A DNA stretch of 64,000 nt from assembly GCA_003427395.1 (NCBI GenBank), contig BFEA01000076.1, forward strand, positions 1,500,186 to 1,564,185, written 5' to 3'. This DNA is from Chara braunii (taxonomy: Eukaryota > Streptophyta > Charophyceae > Charales > Characeae). Each line of letters begins with the position of its first letter. Position 1 is the stretch's first letter. Both the position numbers and the translations under genes were made by a program. The notes beneath the pieces are model-generated. The model did no database searches. It had not been told where the DNA came from and saw only the letters and a program-made list of their open reading frames with translations. Shown here piece after piece: positions 35,051 through 45,335 of the stretch.

Positions 35051-35775
35051 TGGTCATACCAATCATAGTATCTATTGTCGCTTCTCTCTGTTTGGCGGCC
35101 ACTGCTCAGCCTAAACTACTCACCTATCCTATCAATATTCACGCAACAGGCTCACTTTGACACTCGACGACCAATGTACATGACGTCATCACCATAGCCG
35201 ACCTCTCTTCATGTACCAGGTATGTGTCTCGTCACCCTCAATCAGACCTTGATAACCCCACTCTCGCCTCCTTCCCTGAAGACCACCGATCACCCGTATC
35301 ACCCCCTAACTTCCAACCGACCATTAGTAACAGCTCCCCGTTACATTGCAATCACATCCAAGCGCACTTGATCAGACCCGCGTCCATGTGCATTTAAAAA
35401 ATAATAAAAAGTTAAAACGACAAATAAAATAATAAAATAAAACCATAATAATCAATAATATTAAAGTATAAAAAGCAAACCAATAATTATAATGATAATA
35501 CATAATAATAATGATAACTATAATAATAAGAATAATAGTAATAAATAATACTGTATACCGGCTATCTTTCCCGTACAGTACAGTCAACAAAGAGTGAGTC
35601 TCAGTATGTTTAAGCAAAGTCATTGCATAGCTCCAACCCTCCCCCTCTCGTATCCTTCTTCTCCCTCGCCGCAATTCTCTTCTCCTCCTCTGTGCTATTC
35701 TACTTCTCTTCGTAACTAAGATAAAGTCGCTATGATAATAGTAATAATAATAATGGTAGTAATAATTGTAACCAC

Positions 35776-35815
<40 letters not shown>

Positions 35816-35878
35816 CAAGGAAAATGAGTAATAGAGAACGTAAGAAACCAAGCAACATCACACACATGAGACCAAATA

Positions 35879-36768
35879 GTCGTGACCTCGAACCAAAAGA
35901 AAAATTGCATCACGAGTCCCACCAAAAAAGAGCACACCAAAAACTCATAAGTGACAATGTTTGAATAGTCTCATTATCATCATCAACAAAGGATCAATGT
36001 CGATATCCTATTTGGAGCTCGACACCCAGACTACTAATGGTAGATCCTATCTAGCCTATCTATAATGCCGCTAATGACGTCAACAACTCCCTGAAGTAAG
36101 AGCAGATCTCGACCAGTGTTGTTCGCCTCAAGCACCAGGTATGTCTCTCGTATCACTCACAACCTCGATCCCCAACTCACAGATGCCCCATACACCCAAG
36201 AACCACCATGCGCCTCATCCGGCAAACAGCAACACAGCTTGGCTATGGTTGCCTGCTCCTTCTTCTTCTTCTTCTTCTTCTTCTTCTTCTTCTTCTTGTT
36301 CTTCTTCTTCTTCTTCCCCCTCTTTCTTGCGTTCTCTTCTCCTTCCTACTGCGCAACAGACTTCTCCTCCGTCTAAATGGTAATCGTGACCTCGAACCAA
36401 AAGTAAAATTGCATCACGAGTCCCACCAAATAAGAGCACACAAAAAACTCATAAGTGAGAATATTTGAATACTCTCATCATCATCATCAACAAAGGATCA
36501 ATGTCGATATCCTATCTAGAGCTCGGCACCCAGACTACTAATGGTAGATCCTATCTAGCCTATCTATAATGCCGCTAATGACGTCAACAACTCCCTGAAG
36601 TAAGAGCAGATCTCGGCCAGTGTCGTTCGCCTCAAGCACCAGGTATGTCTCTCGTATCACTCACAACCTCGATCCCCAACTCATAGATGCCCCATGCACC
36701 CAAGAACCACCATGCGTCTCATCCGACAAACAGCAACGCAGCTCGGCTATGGCTGCCTGCTCCTTCCG

Positions 36769-36799
<31 letters not shown>

Positions 36800-36908
36800 T
36801 TCTTCTTCTTCTTCTTCTTCTTCTTCTTCTTCTTCTCCTTCGTCCCCCTCTTTCTTGCGTTCTCTTCTCCTTCCTACTGCGCAACAGACTTATCCTCCCT
36901 CCAAATGG
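35879..36908 (+). repeat. About 505-bp tandem duplication inside copy B
   Basis: The segment from TCGTGACCTCGAACC to the ctaaatggtaa end occurs at 35879-36382 and again at 36384-36908, differing by a few substitutions and by the length of the CTT tract. Copy A has only one such segment (27182-27705). Confidence 0.9.
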
Positions 36909-37216
36909 TAAAATCAGACGAACTTCTCACCACACCCTCAACGACTACTGCCAAGATCACCGCGATCCCGACTCTTCACCATGTGTGTGTCTGATCTATA
37001 ACAATCAATAGGAGCGACGACCAATGTGTACAGAGGGCAGAGTTGTAATCAGCGTGAGCTGATGACTCACGCTTACTAGCATTCCCCGTTCAAGGTCGAT
37101 AGTTACAACAATCTATCCCTATCGAGATGAACCTTAAGACAATTACCCGGGCCTTTCGACCCAGGCAAAGCAATCACCGGACTCATCGGTGTAGCGTGCG
37201 TGCTCCTAGGTAAAAC

Positions 37217-37228
<12 letters not shown>

Positions 37229-37293
<65 letters not shown>

Positions 37294-37335
37294 CACACAC
37301 ATACACACACACACACACTTNNNNNNNNNNNNNNN

Positions 37336-37379
<44 letters not shown>

Positions 37380-37404
37380 CACACACATACACACACACAC
37401 ACAC
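37229..37404 (+). repeat. (CA)n tract with assembly gap
   Basis: CA repeats flank a 15-base run of N at 37321-37335. Sequence on the two sides of the gap is nearly the same, so the true length is unknown. Confidence 0.95.
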
Positions 37405-39353
37405 TTGTAGTAGTAGTATAGACTTTCCTTGTTATAGCGGCAGATTCTCTCGATTTCGTTCATCCTCTCGATGAAGTAGCTTGGGATCAACCGCGCGATC
37501 GGACACACACACACACACACACACACATACACACATCCAATCAATCAAGCGTGACATGTATATTTTCACGTTCTTAGCGGTAAATTAATTCGATTTTGAT
37601 TATCATAATGGTAACAGTTTGAAATCGGCGGCGCTATGTACACTCTCACACTCACACACACATGCACACACACACAGTAGTGTATGTTTCTATATCATAG
37701 GGGTAAATATGATATGATTTCGCTTATCCTATTGGTGAAAGTATGGTAAGGTCGGCCACGGAGTTGGAGACTCATCCGTTTTTTCTCCCCCGCTCCCTCG
37801 CTGTCGCCGCCGTCGTCGTCGGCACCATACACCCGCAACCAGGGGAACCACTCGAGGTACGTTGCAGAGAGTTTCTTGTAACTGAGATACACAGTCCGCG
37901 ACTGGATCGTCGCCATTATTGGCCGCCATTATCGACCGCCAAAGGAGAAGGTAAGTCGCATTATCCCTCCCCCGTTCTCCTCTCCTTTCTTTCCTTCTTC
38001 TTCTTCCTCTTCTTTGCGTGCCTCCTCCTTCCTCTCCATGTTCTCCGCTCTTCTTCGTCGTTTTCTTCTCCTACTACTATTTCTCCCGCTATCTTTCTTA
38101 CTACCTTTCCCGCGCGAGCCGCCATTCTCTACCACGTGATCATCTCTTCTCCTTACAGCGGTAAGTTCTGTTCGAAGTTCTTCTAAAAAAAAAAAAACTC
38201 CGAGGTCGCGAGATCGTTCTCTCACAATCCGCTCTACATCACCCCTCTCTGGATGGCGTGAGTCGGTATCGAGCGGGCTAAGCTTGATGTCTCGGATCTG
38301 TAGCATGTGAGAGAATGGACTTGCCCGAAATTCGGGGCAAGTGCAACAGGATAAGTTTACAAAAAGAGATTCGTACAAATAAAAGAAAACAAAACAAAAA
38401 TAACTCAACAAGAAATAAGAGAAATATAACAAATCCAAAAAGAAAAGAAAAGAATAAAATAAAAAATCTAACTGCTAACTCCCCTAGACTGCCAAGTGTC
38501 GTGCCTCGATTTTCAAATGGGGCTTACTGTAACTATTATAACTAACTTTAATCTAGAGGTCACTGGTTCAAACCTCGGCCGACTTAGCCTGGGCGAAACT
38601 GTTGTTGAGCTCCGTGACAAAAGAAGCTAGCTCAAGGGTCGGCTGGATTCGTTCCCTACATCCATTGCTTGACAACCCATACCTAAACCTACTGAGCTAG
38701 CTCCTACTCTTGTCAAGAGAGGAGCCGCTCAGGTATATGTAGCGGATTGGGGTTCAACCCACCTATTGGCCTGAACCCATTTCAAAGTCCGCGCGTGCGC
38801 ACGCCTGCCGACCTGCATGCCTGTCCGAGTGCTTGTCGGCTTGAGTGTGTGTGTGACCCGCAAGGGCACTTAATTGATCGGAAGGCCCGAAAGGCCAGTA
38901 CTCAGCTGTGGGCACGGCATTGAGGGTCGCGGCGAGGAAAACACTGAAGTGGCGGGTAGACCGGTACCACACCAAGTAGAGGTAGATGTGCCAAGTGCTC
39001 AAGGTCGAGCAGAAGAAGACAAAAGTTGGTATTTTTAGAGCCCTAGTACCGGTAGGTAGACAGGTACCAGCCCAAGTCTCAGTGTGTGTTGTAGCCCTAT
39101 CTTACACAGTACTAACCCAATCAACCTCTTGACCTTTTCGGTTGGAGGGTATTACTACTGATCCTAACCATCACAACGAGCGTCATAATGACGAGCGAGC
39201 ATACTCTCAAAATTTTCTCACTGATTTGCCCCGGCGTCAATGGCAGAGGAATTCGTTTCGAGTGTCACGCCAAAGCGCGCACACCCTTTCCATTCAGACA
39301 GGCTTCGTCATGTTAGTCGACGTCGTCACTGTGTCGAATGGAAAAGCATGGCC

Positions 39354-39375
39354 AAATACCCTTGTAAGGGTATTT
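39354..39375 (+). repeat. Terminal palindrome of copy B
   Basis: Identical to the 22-bp palindrome at 29996-30017 and at the same distance from the duplication end. Confidence 0.85.
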
Positions 39376-39384
39376 GGTCCGACA

Positions 39385-39831
39385 CCGTGCAACGTGTATC
39401 TGTGCCATCGTGCATCTGTGTGACTGTGTATCTGCGTGTGTCACTCTGCACTGTGTATCTGTGTCACCGTGCACTGTGTATCTGTGTCACCTGTCTGTGT
39501 GTTCCATTGTGTCAATGTGTGTCTGTCACAGTGTGACTGTGTATTTTTACTGTGTCTGTCTCTATCTGTGTTACTGTGTATGTCACAGTGTCCGTGTCAC
39601 ACTGTGTATGTGTGTTTTTCACTGTGCATGCATGACTGTGTATCTGCCCAGTCCTTATGTCTGCGTGTTTCTGTTTGTAGCTCCAGTCGGTCTGTCTATG
39701 TGTTTCTGTTTGTCTGTCTTGTCCGTCTGTCTGTGTGTTTTTGTTTGTCTGTCTTTCTGTCTCTATCTGTCTGTCTGCCTTTCTGTCTGTCTGTCTGTCT
39801 GTCTCTTTTTGTCTGTCTGTCTGTTTGTCTG

Positions 39832-39901
<70 letters not shown>
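39385..39901 (+). repeat. TGTGTATCTGTG-type low-complexity tract and (TC)n
   Basis: Degenerate 22-24 bp repeats of gtgtatctgtgtcaccgtgc grade into ctgt repeats and then pure TC from about 39836. Starts exactly where copy B ends. The cysteine-rich plus-strand frames here are artefacts. Confidence 0.85.
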
Positions 39902-39903
<2 letters not shown>

Positions 39904-39914
39904 CGCTTGAGAAT

Positions 39915-40036
39915 CTTGACTATGAATACATCTACTGCTCCTCCGCTTTCTCCCTACTACTAACTTATGCGGATACTTGACTATGAATACATCTACTGCT
40001 CCTCCGCTTTCTCCCTACTACTAACTTATGCGGATA
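39915..40036 (+). repeat. 61-bp perfect tandem duplication
   Basis: CTTGACTATGAATACATC through ACTTATGCGGATA occurs at 39915-39975 and 39976-40036 without a difference, so it is recent or an assembly effect. Confidence 0.9.
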
Positions 40037-40266
40037 TGGCCGCCTTCCCTCTCAGTGCGGCGCTGCCCAACAGGGCTCTCATGCGGATGGTACTCGCAGA
40101 TAGCGCTCAAGCGCTTCAACAACACTTCCACACTTCTCACGAATGAGCAATCTCTTTGAAATGTAACTGGCCAGTCCTTATATTGAATTGGACTGAGCTC
40201 CAACTCGTTCCGACCTCTGCTTCCTTCGGCTCGACCTCGACCCGGTATCATATGCCCACGGCCTGC

Positions 40267-40633
40267 GTAGCACGGCGAACGTGTTCGCACCCCTTCACAT
40301 TCGTGCGAACATGTTCGCACATTCGCGCGAACAGCTAATGAACATGTTCGGGCTAACATAATTTTTTTTTGTAAAAAATAAAATAAAAAAACATAAAAAC
40401 AAATTCGGTTTTTGATTTTTAACTCATGATTGGTTACGAATTTGAACATGACTCCAAGGCAAAAGTTGCTTGTATTATTATTTTACATAGCATATATGTT
40501 TTCCAGATTTTTCTGAGATTTGTTTTTTTTTTTTTTTAATATTTTTTATGTTCATGTTCGGAGGGTTTTGGGCATTTGTTCGCGTTTGGGCGAACATGTT
40601 CGCGTTCGCCTCCGAACGAGAACACGGTGCTAC
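40267..40633 (+). mobile_element. MITE-like inverted-repeat element
   Basis: The left end reads GTAGCACGG and the right end, reversed, GTAGCACCG. Inside, both arms carry GCGAACATGTTCGC with matching surroundings, so the arms form diverged inverted repeats around an AT-rich core. The element is 367 bp and has no coding capacity. No clear target-site duplication was found, so the exact termini are uncertain. Confidence 0.45.
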
Positions 40634-40839
40634 TCAGAGCATGCATAAAGGAAGATCTGACGAAACGAGAATGCCTGCGACGGGCCAGTGAGTTCATCCG
40701 CGAGCACCGAGCAGGAGTCCTTACGTGCGTGACATTTCAAACGAAGGTGACGTACGAAGTGATAGTATGCTCGGTAGGGTACTTGCGCGCGGAGTTGTTT
40801 TTTTATGAGATGGTAGCGGAGGCAAGGAGAAGAGTATGA
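40634..40839 (+). CDS. Element B pre-gag ORF fragment
   Basis: A frame ending at TGA 40837-40839 that enters from the MITE-like element; only the part from about 40634 (RACIKEDLTKRECLRRASEF) looks element-derived. Its middle, REHRAGVLTCVTFQTKV, loosely recalls REGRVTVLWVGVEDGRL in the next ORF. No family recognised; probably a 5'-truncated pre-gag ORF. Confidence 0.3.
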
Positions 40840-41280
40840 GTCAGTACTCTGGTTGGTATGACGGGAGCACGGACTAGAATATAAAGGGGTCTGCGGAGTC
40901 CGAAAAAGATGCAAAGTCTATAATGAAAGATGAAGATGAGAGGGTGAAGAGAGTGAAGGAACATATTATAGAACCTGTGTTAAAACGGGTCAAGGAATTG
41001 GGCAACAAGATTCGAGAGTGTGGAACCTGCAAGAGCAAGAGTAATCTGATTAGAATATAAGTCGCGACGAAAGGACTAGAAAATGTTTTTAGAGAAGATC
41101 AAGAATTTATTAAGAGGTGGAGACTTAAATTCTTGGGAAGCGTGAAGGTTAGAAATCTTCGGCGCGAACAATCAGGGCAATCGTCGGAAGTGACAGGGCG
41201 ACCAAAGGAAACACCAAAAAACTACAGAGCGAAAAAAGGAGGGAGCCGCGGAGAAAACGCCCGAACAATGATAGGAGACG

Positions 41281-41796
41281 ATGAGTGGTATGACCCACTA
41301 TTCCAATAACAAGTACTATGTGCATGTGGTAGGAAAGATAGATGGACCGGTAGCCTATGTCGTGATGCAAGTAGACCACCTAGCGAGATCGAGCATGATT
41401 GAGGAGGCAGAGTGCACTCGACAAGCGCTAAGGGAAGGGCGAGTGACCGTTCTCTGGGTAGGAGTTGAGGATGGCCGTCTAGTCAGATACGTACTATGCA
41501 CGTCATTGTTCGACGGGGGATCTTCAGTTCGATCGTGGCATGAGACTCCGAGCGAGATAGAGAAGCTCCTAAAGAAAGAAGCTAGGAAGGCAGGAGAGTT
41601 GGCCAGAGGTATCGTGGATGGAGCGGTCCTAAGGACACTCTTGACGAATAACCGGTACTGGAAGCAGTTGATTAAGACCTTGGAGGACATAGAGGACTTT
41701 GGAGATAACGACAACTTCGAAGCTTTCTACCTTGTCCTGGAGGCGTCCATAGAGAGGATGTTAGTAGCACTTGCTTTAACTGCCTTAAAATACTAG
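41281..41796 (+). CDS. Element B pre-gag ORF 2 (171 aa)
   Basis: Intact 171-codon ORF from ATG 41281 to TAG 41794-41796, with no recognised domain. It has a strand-rich N half (YYVHVVGKIDGPVAYVVMQV, RVTVLWVGVEDGRLVRYVL) and a helical, charged C half (KKEARKAGELARG, LEDIEDFGDNDN). The segment with VEDGRLVRYVL is similar in place and pattern to SEDGWRLFCIM in the pre-gag ORF 1 of element A. It ends 25 bp before the next ORF in the same direction. Accessory retroelement protein is the best reading; function unknown. Confidence 0.5.
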   Translation: MSGMTHYSNNKYYVHVVGKIDGPVAYVVMQVDHLARSSMIEEAECTRQALREGRVTVLWVGVEDGRLVRYVLCTSLFDGGSSVRSWHETPSEIEKLLKKEARKAGELARGIVDGAVLRTLLTNNRYWKQLIKTLEDIEDFGDNDNFEAFYLVLEASIERMLVALALTALKY

Positions 41797-41821
41797 GTAA
41801 TGTACAAAAATTGAACAAAAG

Positions 41822-42331
41822 ATGAGCCTATGTAAGGAAGAATTAGCCCGAAGAAAGCGTAAGTTCGGGAGATGGAGTGGACCACGCGAACACGAGAGTG
41901 AGAGAGTTGAGCGAAGTCTGAGCAAGATCGGAAAGAAAGAAATCGTCTCGTATCAAGTGGTTAGGTACCAGGTGGCGGACAACGGTTGGGAAAGGAACCA
42001 GTTTTATGTTATGACAGTGCGCTACATCGATTCGGCCGTACACCATATTGGGATATACATGCCAAATTGGAGAGTGGAGTTCTGCACATACTCGAGGTGT
42101 TGGAGAATAGCAGCTTGGAAGTTGAGGGAAGAGAAGAAGAGATTAGAGAAATTAGGAGAGATCGTCGAGGCGAAGGACGATATCACGATTTTCGACATCC
42201 TGCCTAGACCACCGATCCCAGGTGGGGAACTTGCGCGAAATGGATGGGAGGCGACTGTAGATTTCACTAGAACAGTTAGAACAGACGATCGTCATAAGAA
42301 GGTGGTTGAAAATCGAATGGGAAATGAGTGA
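41822..42331 (+). CDS. Element B pre-gag ORF 3 (169 aa)
   Basis: Intact ORF from ATG 41822 to TGA 42329-42331. A basic N terminus (EELARRKRKFGRW) is followed by IVSYQVVRYQVADNGWE, FYVMTVRYID and IGIYMP, then a lysine/glutamate helix (WKLREEKKRLEKLGE) and ITIFDILPRPPIP. All of these blocks recur in the same order in the next ORF, so the two are tandem paralogues. Its stop overlaps the next ATG (ATGAGTGA at 42324-42331). No known family recognised. Confidence 0.6.
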   Translation: MSLCKEELARRKRKFGRWSGPREHESERVERSLSKIGKKEIVSYQVVRYQVADNGWERNQFYVMTVRYIDSAVHHIGIYMPNWRVEFCTYSRCWRIAAWKLREEKKRLEKLGEIVEAKDDITIFDILPRPPIPGGELARNGWEATVDFTRTVRTDDRHKKVVENRMGNE

Positions 42332-42819
42332 GAAAAAAGTGATTTCAGACGAGGAGTTAGAAGCCAGGAGGGAAAGATTTAATGTCGGAAATAGGCCGCC
42401 AGAAGCAAAGTTAAAAAGTTGTCTGCACTTCCTTGAGTTCTGTAGGGAGACGGGGGATAGTCTTGTACGAGGTTGTGACATACGAACTGGTGGATAGCGG
42501 ATGGGAGGAAATCCGTCTCTATGTGATGACCGTCAGGTTCATCGATATTGACGTATATGACGTACGGATCTACCTGCCGATAGAGAGGAGGATTGACCTT
42601 GTTTACGGTCGGTGTTGGGAGAGAGCGAAAAAGCTAGTAGAGGAAGAGAAGGATAAATTGCTATCGCTAAGGAAGAGCGTTGACTGGAACACCCGGATAA
42701 CAATCTTTGAAGAACTTCCTAAGCCCACGACGCCTTGTCAGGTAATGGGAAAGGAGAACTGGAGGATCGTAGTCGGACTTATTCTACGACATCGAGACTC
42801 TAATGGCGAGAGGAGGTGA
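42324..42819 (+). pseudogene. Element B pre-gag ORF 4 (frameshifted paralogue)
   Basis: An ATG at 42324, inside the end of ORF 3, opens MSEKKVISDEELEARRERF, matching the basic N terminus of ORF 3. Near 42440 the frame shifts and continues as IVLYEVVTYELVDSGWE, LYVMTVRFID, VRIYLP, a K/E helix and ITIFEELPKPTTP, ending at TGA 42817-42819. By eye about 40% of aligned positions agree with ORF 3. One frameshift makes it a probable pseudogene. Confidence 0.6.
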
Positions 42820-43395
42820 CTATCCGCTAGTTGAGAGTAACGTGGTTCGAGAAGGATTGGACGGGATGGACAGAAGAACGTCAATTGACTTGCATTGACT
42901 CTTGAGTACTTGGACTCGCGAGGATATACGTGCGTTAGGGAGTGCGATTTATAGGATGGAGAGATGCCCTCAGACAGGAGTACCAGAGAAGGAAAACTCT
43001 ACCTAAACATTGGAGTCTTAGGGATAGAGGGTAAGCACGAGATCCGAGACGAGAGCGGAAGAATGAGAGTTATTTTGAGGGTTGTCGAGAACTAGATTCA
43101 GATACCTAGAGATTGGGAGAACCGGGACTAAACATACGTCCGGGCTGCCAGTTCAGACATTAGGTCTGGGCTGCCAGTTTTGACATTAGGTCCCGGCTGC
43201 CAATTCTGACATTAGGTCCGGGCTGCCTGTTCGAGTGTTAAGGGCGACGAACTCCTTGCACAAACGAGGATTTCGAAGAGGAGATAAATTATATGGAGTC
43301 AAAGACGATGGGGACACATACGATTATGGAGCACCAAACTAGCACATACCGAGCGTCGTCGGACCGTGCTCTGCGAGATCTCAAATAGCGTATCA
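42820..43395 (+). other. Spacer between pre-gag ORFs and gag B
   Basis: No ORF. Holds the 26-bp tandem repeats at 43138-43242. It corresponds in position to 1994-2354 of element A. Confidence 0.4.
43138..43242 (+). repeat. 26-bp tandem repeat, four copies, in element B
   Basis: Units at 43138, 43164, 43190 and 43216 read gtccgggctgccagttcaga plus cattag. The fourth is diverged after gctgcc. Same unit length as, but different sequence from, the array at 13025. Confidence 0.95.
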
Positions 43396-45335
43396 GGCAG
43401 AATGTTTCGTTGAGAATCTTGAGATGCGTGGAGCAACCTGACGATGCAGAGCCCGAGGTGATGGGTGGTCCTATCATCCCCGAGCCAGATAAGGGTGCGT
43501 CGATGATGCGGATGGAAAATATGACAGAGCCTCCATGGGTGGTCCTATCATCCCCGAGCCAGATAAGGCTGCGTCGATGATGCGGATGGAAAATATGACA
43601 GAGCCTCCTAATTTCCGGCGAGAGATGAACGCCCGACGCTCGCCTGCATACGAGCGGAGGGACGCTAGAGGGGATAGAGACATAGATGATTGGAGAGACT
43701 AGTACGTTAGGGAGCAGGCTGGGAGGGACATAGATAGGCCTCCGAAGAGGAGCATACCACCCAGACGGATGTATGACCCACAAACGGGTGAGTCGTATAC
43801 GCTTCCTTATGAGAGGAGAGATCGATACATCATCACGCACCAACCCTCGAAGTTAGACACCAGACCGCTCATTTTCAAAGGATACGGTATCACGGGGTAT
43901 CTTGAGAAGTGGGAGCTGCACGCATACCGCAGTCAATGGTCGGAGGATGAGATTATAGACAACTTCTTGTTCAACTCGGACCCGAGTTTGAGCCAGGTGA
44001 TCAAAGAAGCACGACCAAAGGACAGGAGGTGGACTACCTACAAAGCTAGGCTCTATGAACTCTTCAAGCTGGAAGACGTCAGGTATTCAATCCGAGAGTT
44101 GGAGTTGATGACCCAGCGTGAAGACGAGAGTGTCCAAGCATTTGGGAAATGATTCCAGAAGATATCCGACACCCTGATTGCGAAAGGGAATCTGTCGGAG
44201 GTCAAGCGATGCACGATCTTCATTGGTCGACTGCCCAGGGGGAAGCAGAAGGAAGTACTGAGAGAACTTTTTCATGATAAGTTAGATTTTTCGGCGGTTT
44301 TTAAGTTGGCAATGAAGGCCGAAGCAGACGATTATAAAGATCTGGTATGGAGAGAGATGCAGCGTTGGGACTTCTCTCTCTATCGTAAGTATGATACAGA
44401 GAGGTGTCCTGATTTTAACGACCAGCCTTGGGCGGATCTACGGTACCTAATGGACGAGGTCCGACCACATCGGCTTAGGGACAAAGAGGCGGTGATATAA
44501 GAGATGAGAGAGATGAGGGAGATGATGAAGGGTCTAGCTAGGCAAATGACTAATATCGAGATGACGACGGGTGCCACGACCTACAGGGATAAGCCAGGGT
44601 CCCCATATTCGTTGCGATGGGATCGCAGGAACACCGACCCCTGGAGGAGCATCGAGAATAGAAATCCTCGCACGCTCCCGGATTACCATGCGCGAGAGAG
44701 AGACGACGATCCCTGGCGGGCGTAGAGATGATGAGATCGATAGAGACCGTCGTGTGGGCAGGTACCGCGAGGCTGATACTTTCAGCAGAGGCGGACGGCA
44801 GGAGCAATATCCGCATAGCCCTAGATATGATCGGAATGCGGATGGATACCGGAGCCCGGGGAATTTCAACCGGAGCGATCGGGATGATTCCCGTGGCGGG
44901 TGGGATTCGGACGGAGGCCACTGGGATCGAGGAGGATATCCTAGCTCACCCTGTTACCCAAAATCCCCAGGCTATCCAAAATCATTTGGTCCTTCAAATT
45001 AGGACGTCAGAGCTATGAGGGGACCAGCGTCCAGGGGTGTAGAGGACAGACCTCCTATTCCTAGGAACTCCTGTATCTACTGCAGGGCGGATGATCATGT
45101 AAAGAGAGATTGCCCAGATCTCAGGCGGGTTATAGACGAAGGACTTGTCGTACTTGATGAGCGCAAATACGTCAAGTGGGCGGACGATTTAGGCGATGTA
45201 TCGATGTTTCCTTCGATGAAGGAAAACGTTGAGGCCAGGCGTATCCGTCCGAGTAAACGGAAAGAAGCAGTGAAGAGCCAAAGCGTCCCGACGACATTGT
45301 CTCCTGAGGATGAGTCCTCGATCATGCCTATTTGA
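43396..45335 (+). pseudogene. gag: Element B gag (broken)
   Basis: Capsid/nucleocapsid precursor. An acidic N part (VEQPDDAEPEVMGGPIIPEP) is disrupted by the 74-bp tandem duplication at 43461-43608. After a TAG at 43700-43702 the capsid core reads FKGYGITGYLEKWELHA and later LMTQREDESVQAFGK, with stops at 44150-44152 and 44498-44500. A frameshift near 44700 leads into an R/G/S/D-rich linker (TAG at 45000-45002) and a CCHC knuckle, CIYCRADDHVKRDC, near 45076-45117. Equivalent in order to gag of element A. Confidence 0.8.
43461..43608 (+). repeat. 74-bp tandem duplication inside gag B
   Basis: ATGGGTGGTCCTATCATCCC through ATGACAGAGCCTCC is present at 43461-43534 and 43535-43608 with one difference (g/c). 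Since 74 is not a multiple of three it shifts the gag frame. Confidence 0.95.

Larger units (their letters stand above)
35051..39384 (+). repeat. Large direct duplication, copy B
   Basis: Same content and order as 26341-30026. It is longer because a roughly 505-bp segment is tandemly duplicated inside it (35879-36908), the CA tracts are expanded, and an assembly gap is present. Differences are mostly single substitutions and microsatellite length. Confidence 0.9.

Noticed and set aside
37103-37544. CVCV / THTH repeat frames
   Set aside because: Translation of CA repeats and of the N gap.
39374-39963. Cysteine-rich 175-178 codon frames
   Set aside because: Low-complexity TGTCTG repeats give alternating C/V/S/L; no conserved pattern or disulfide-like spacing.
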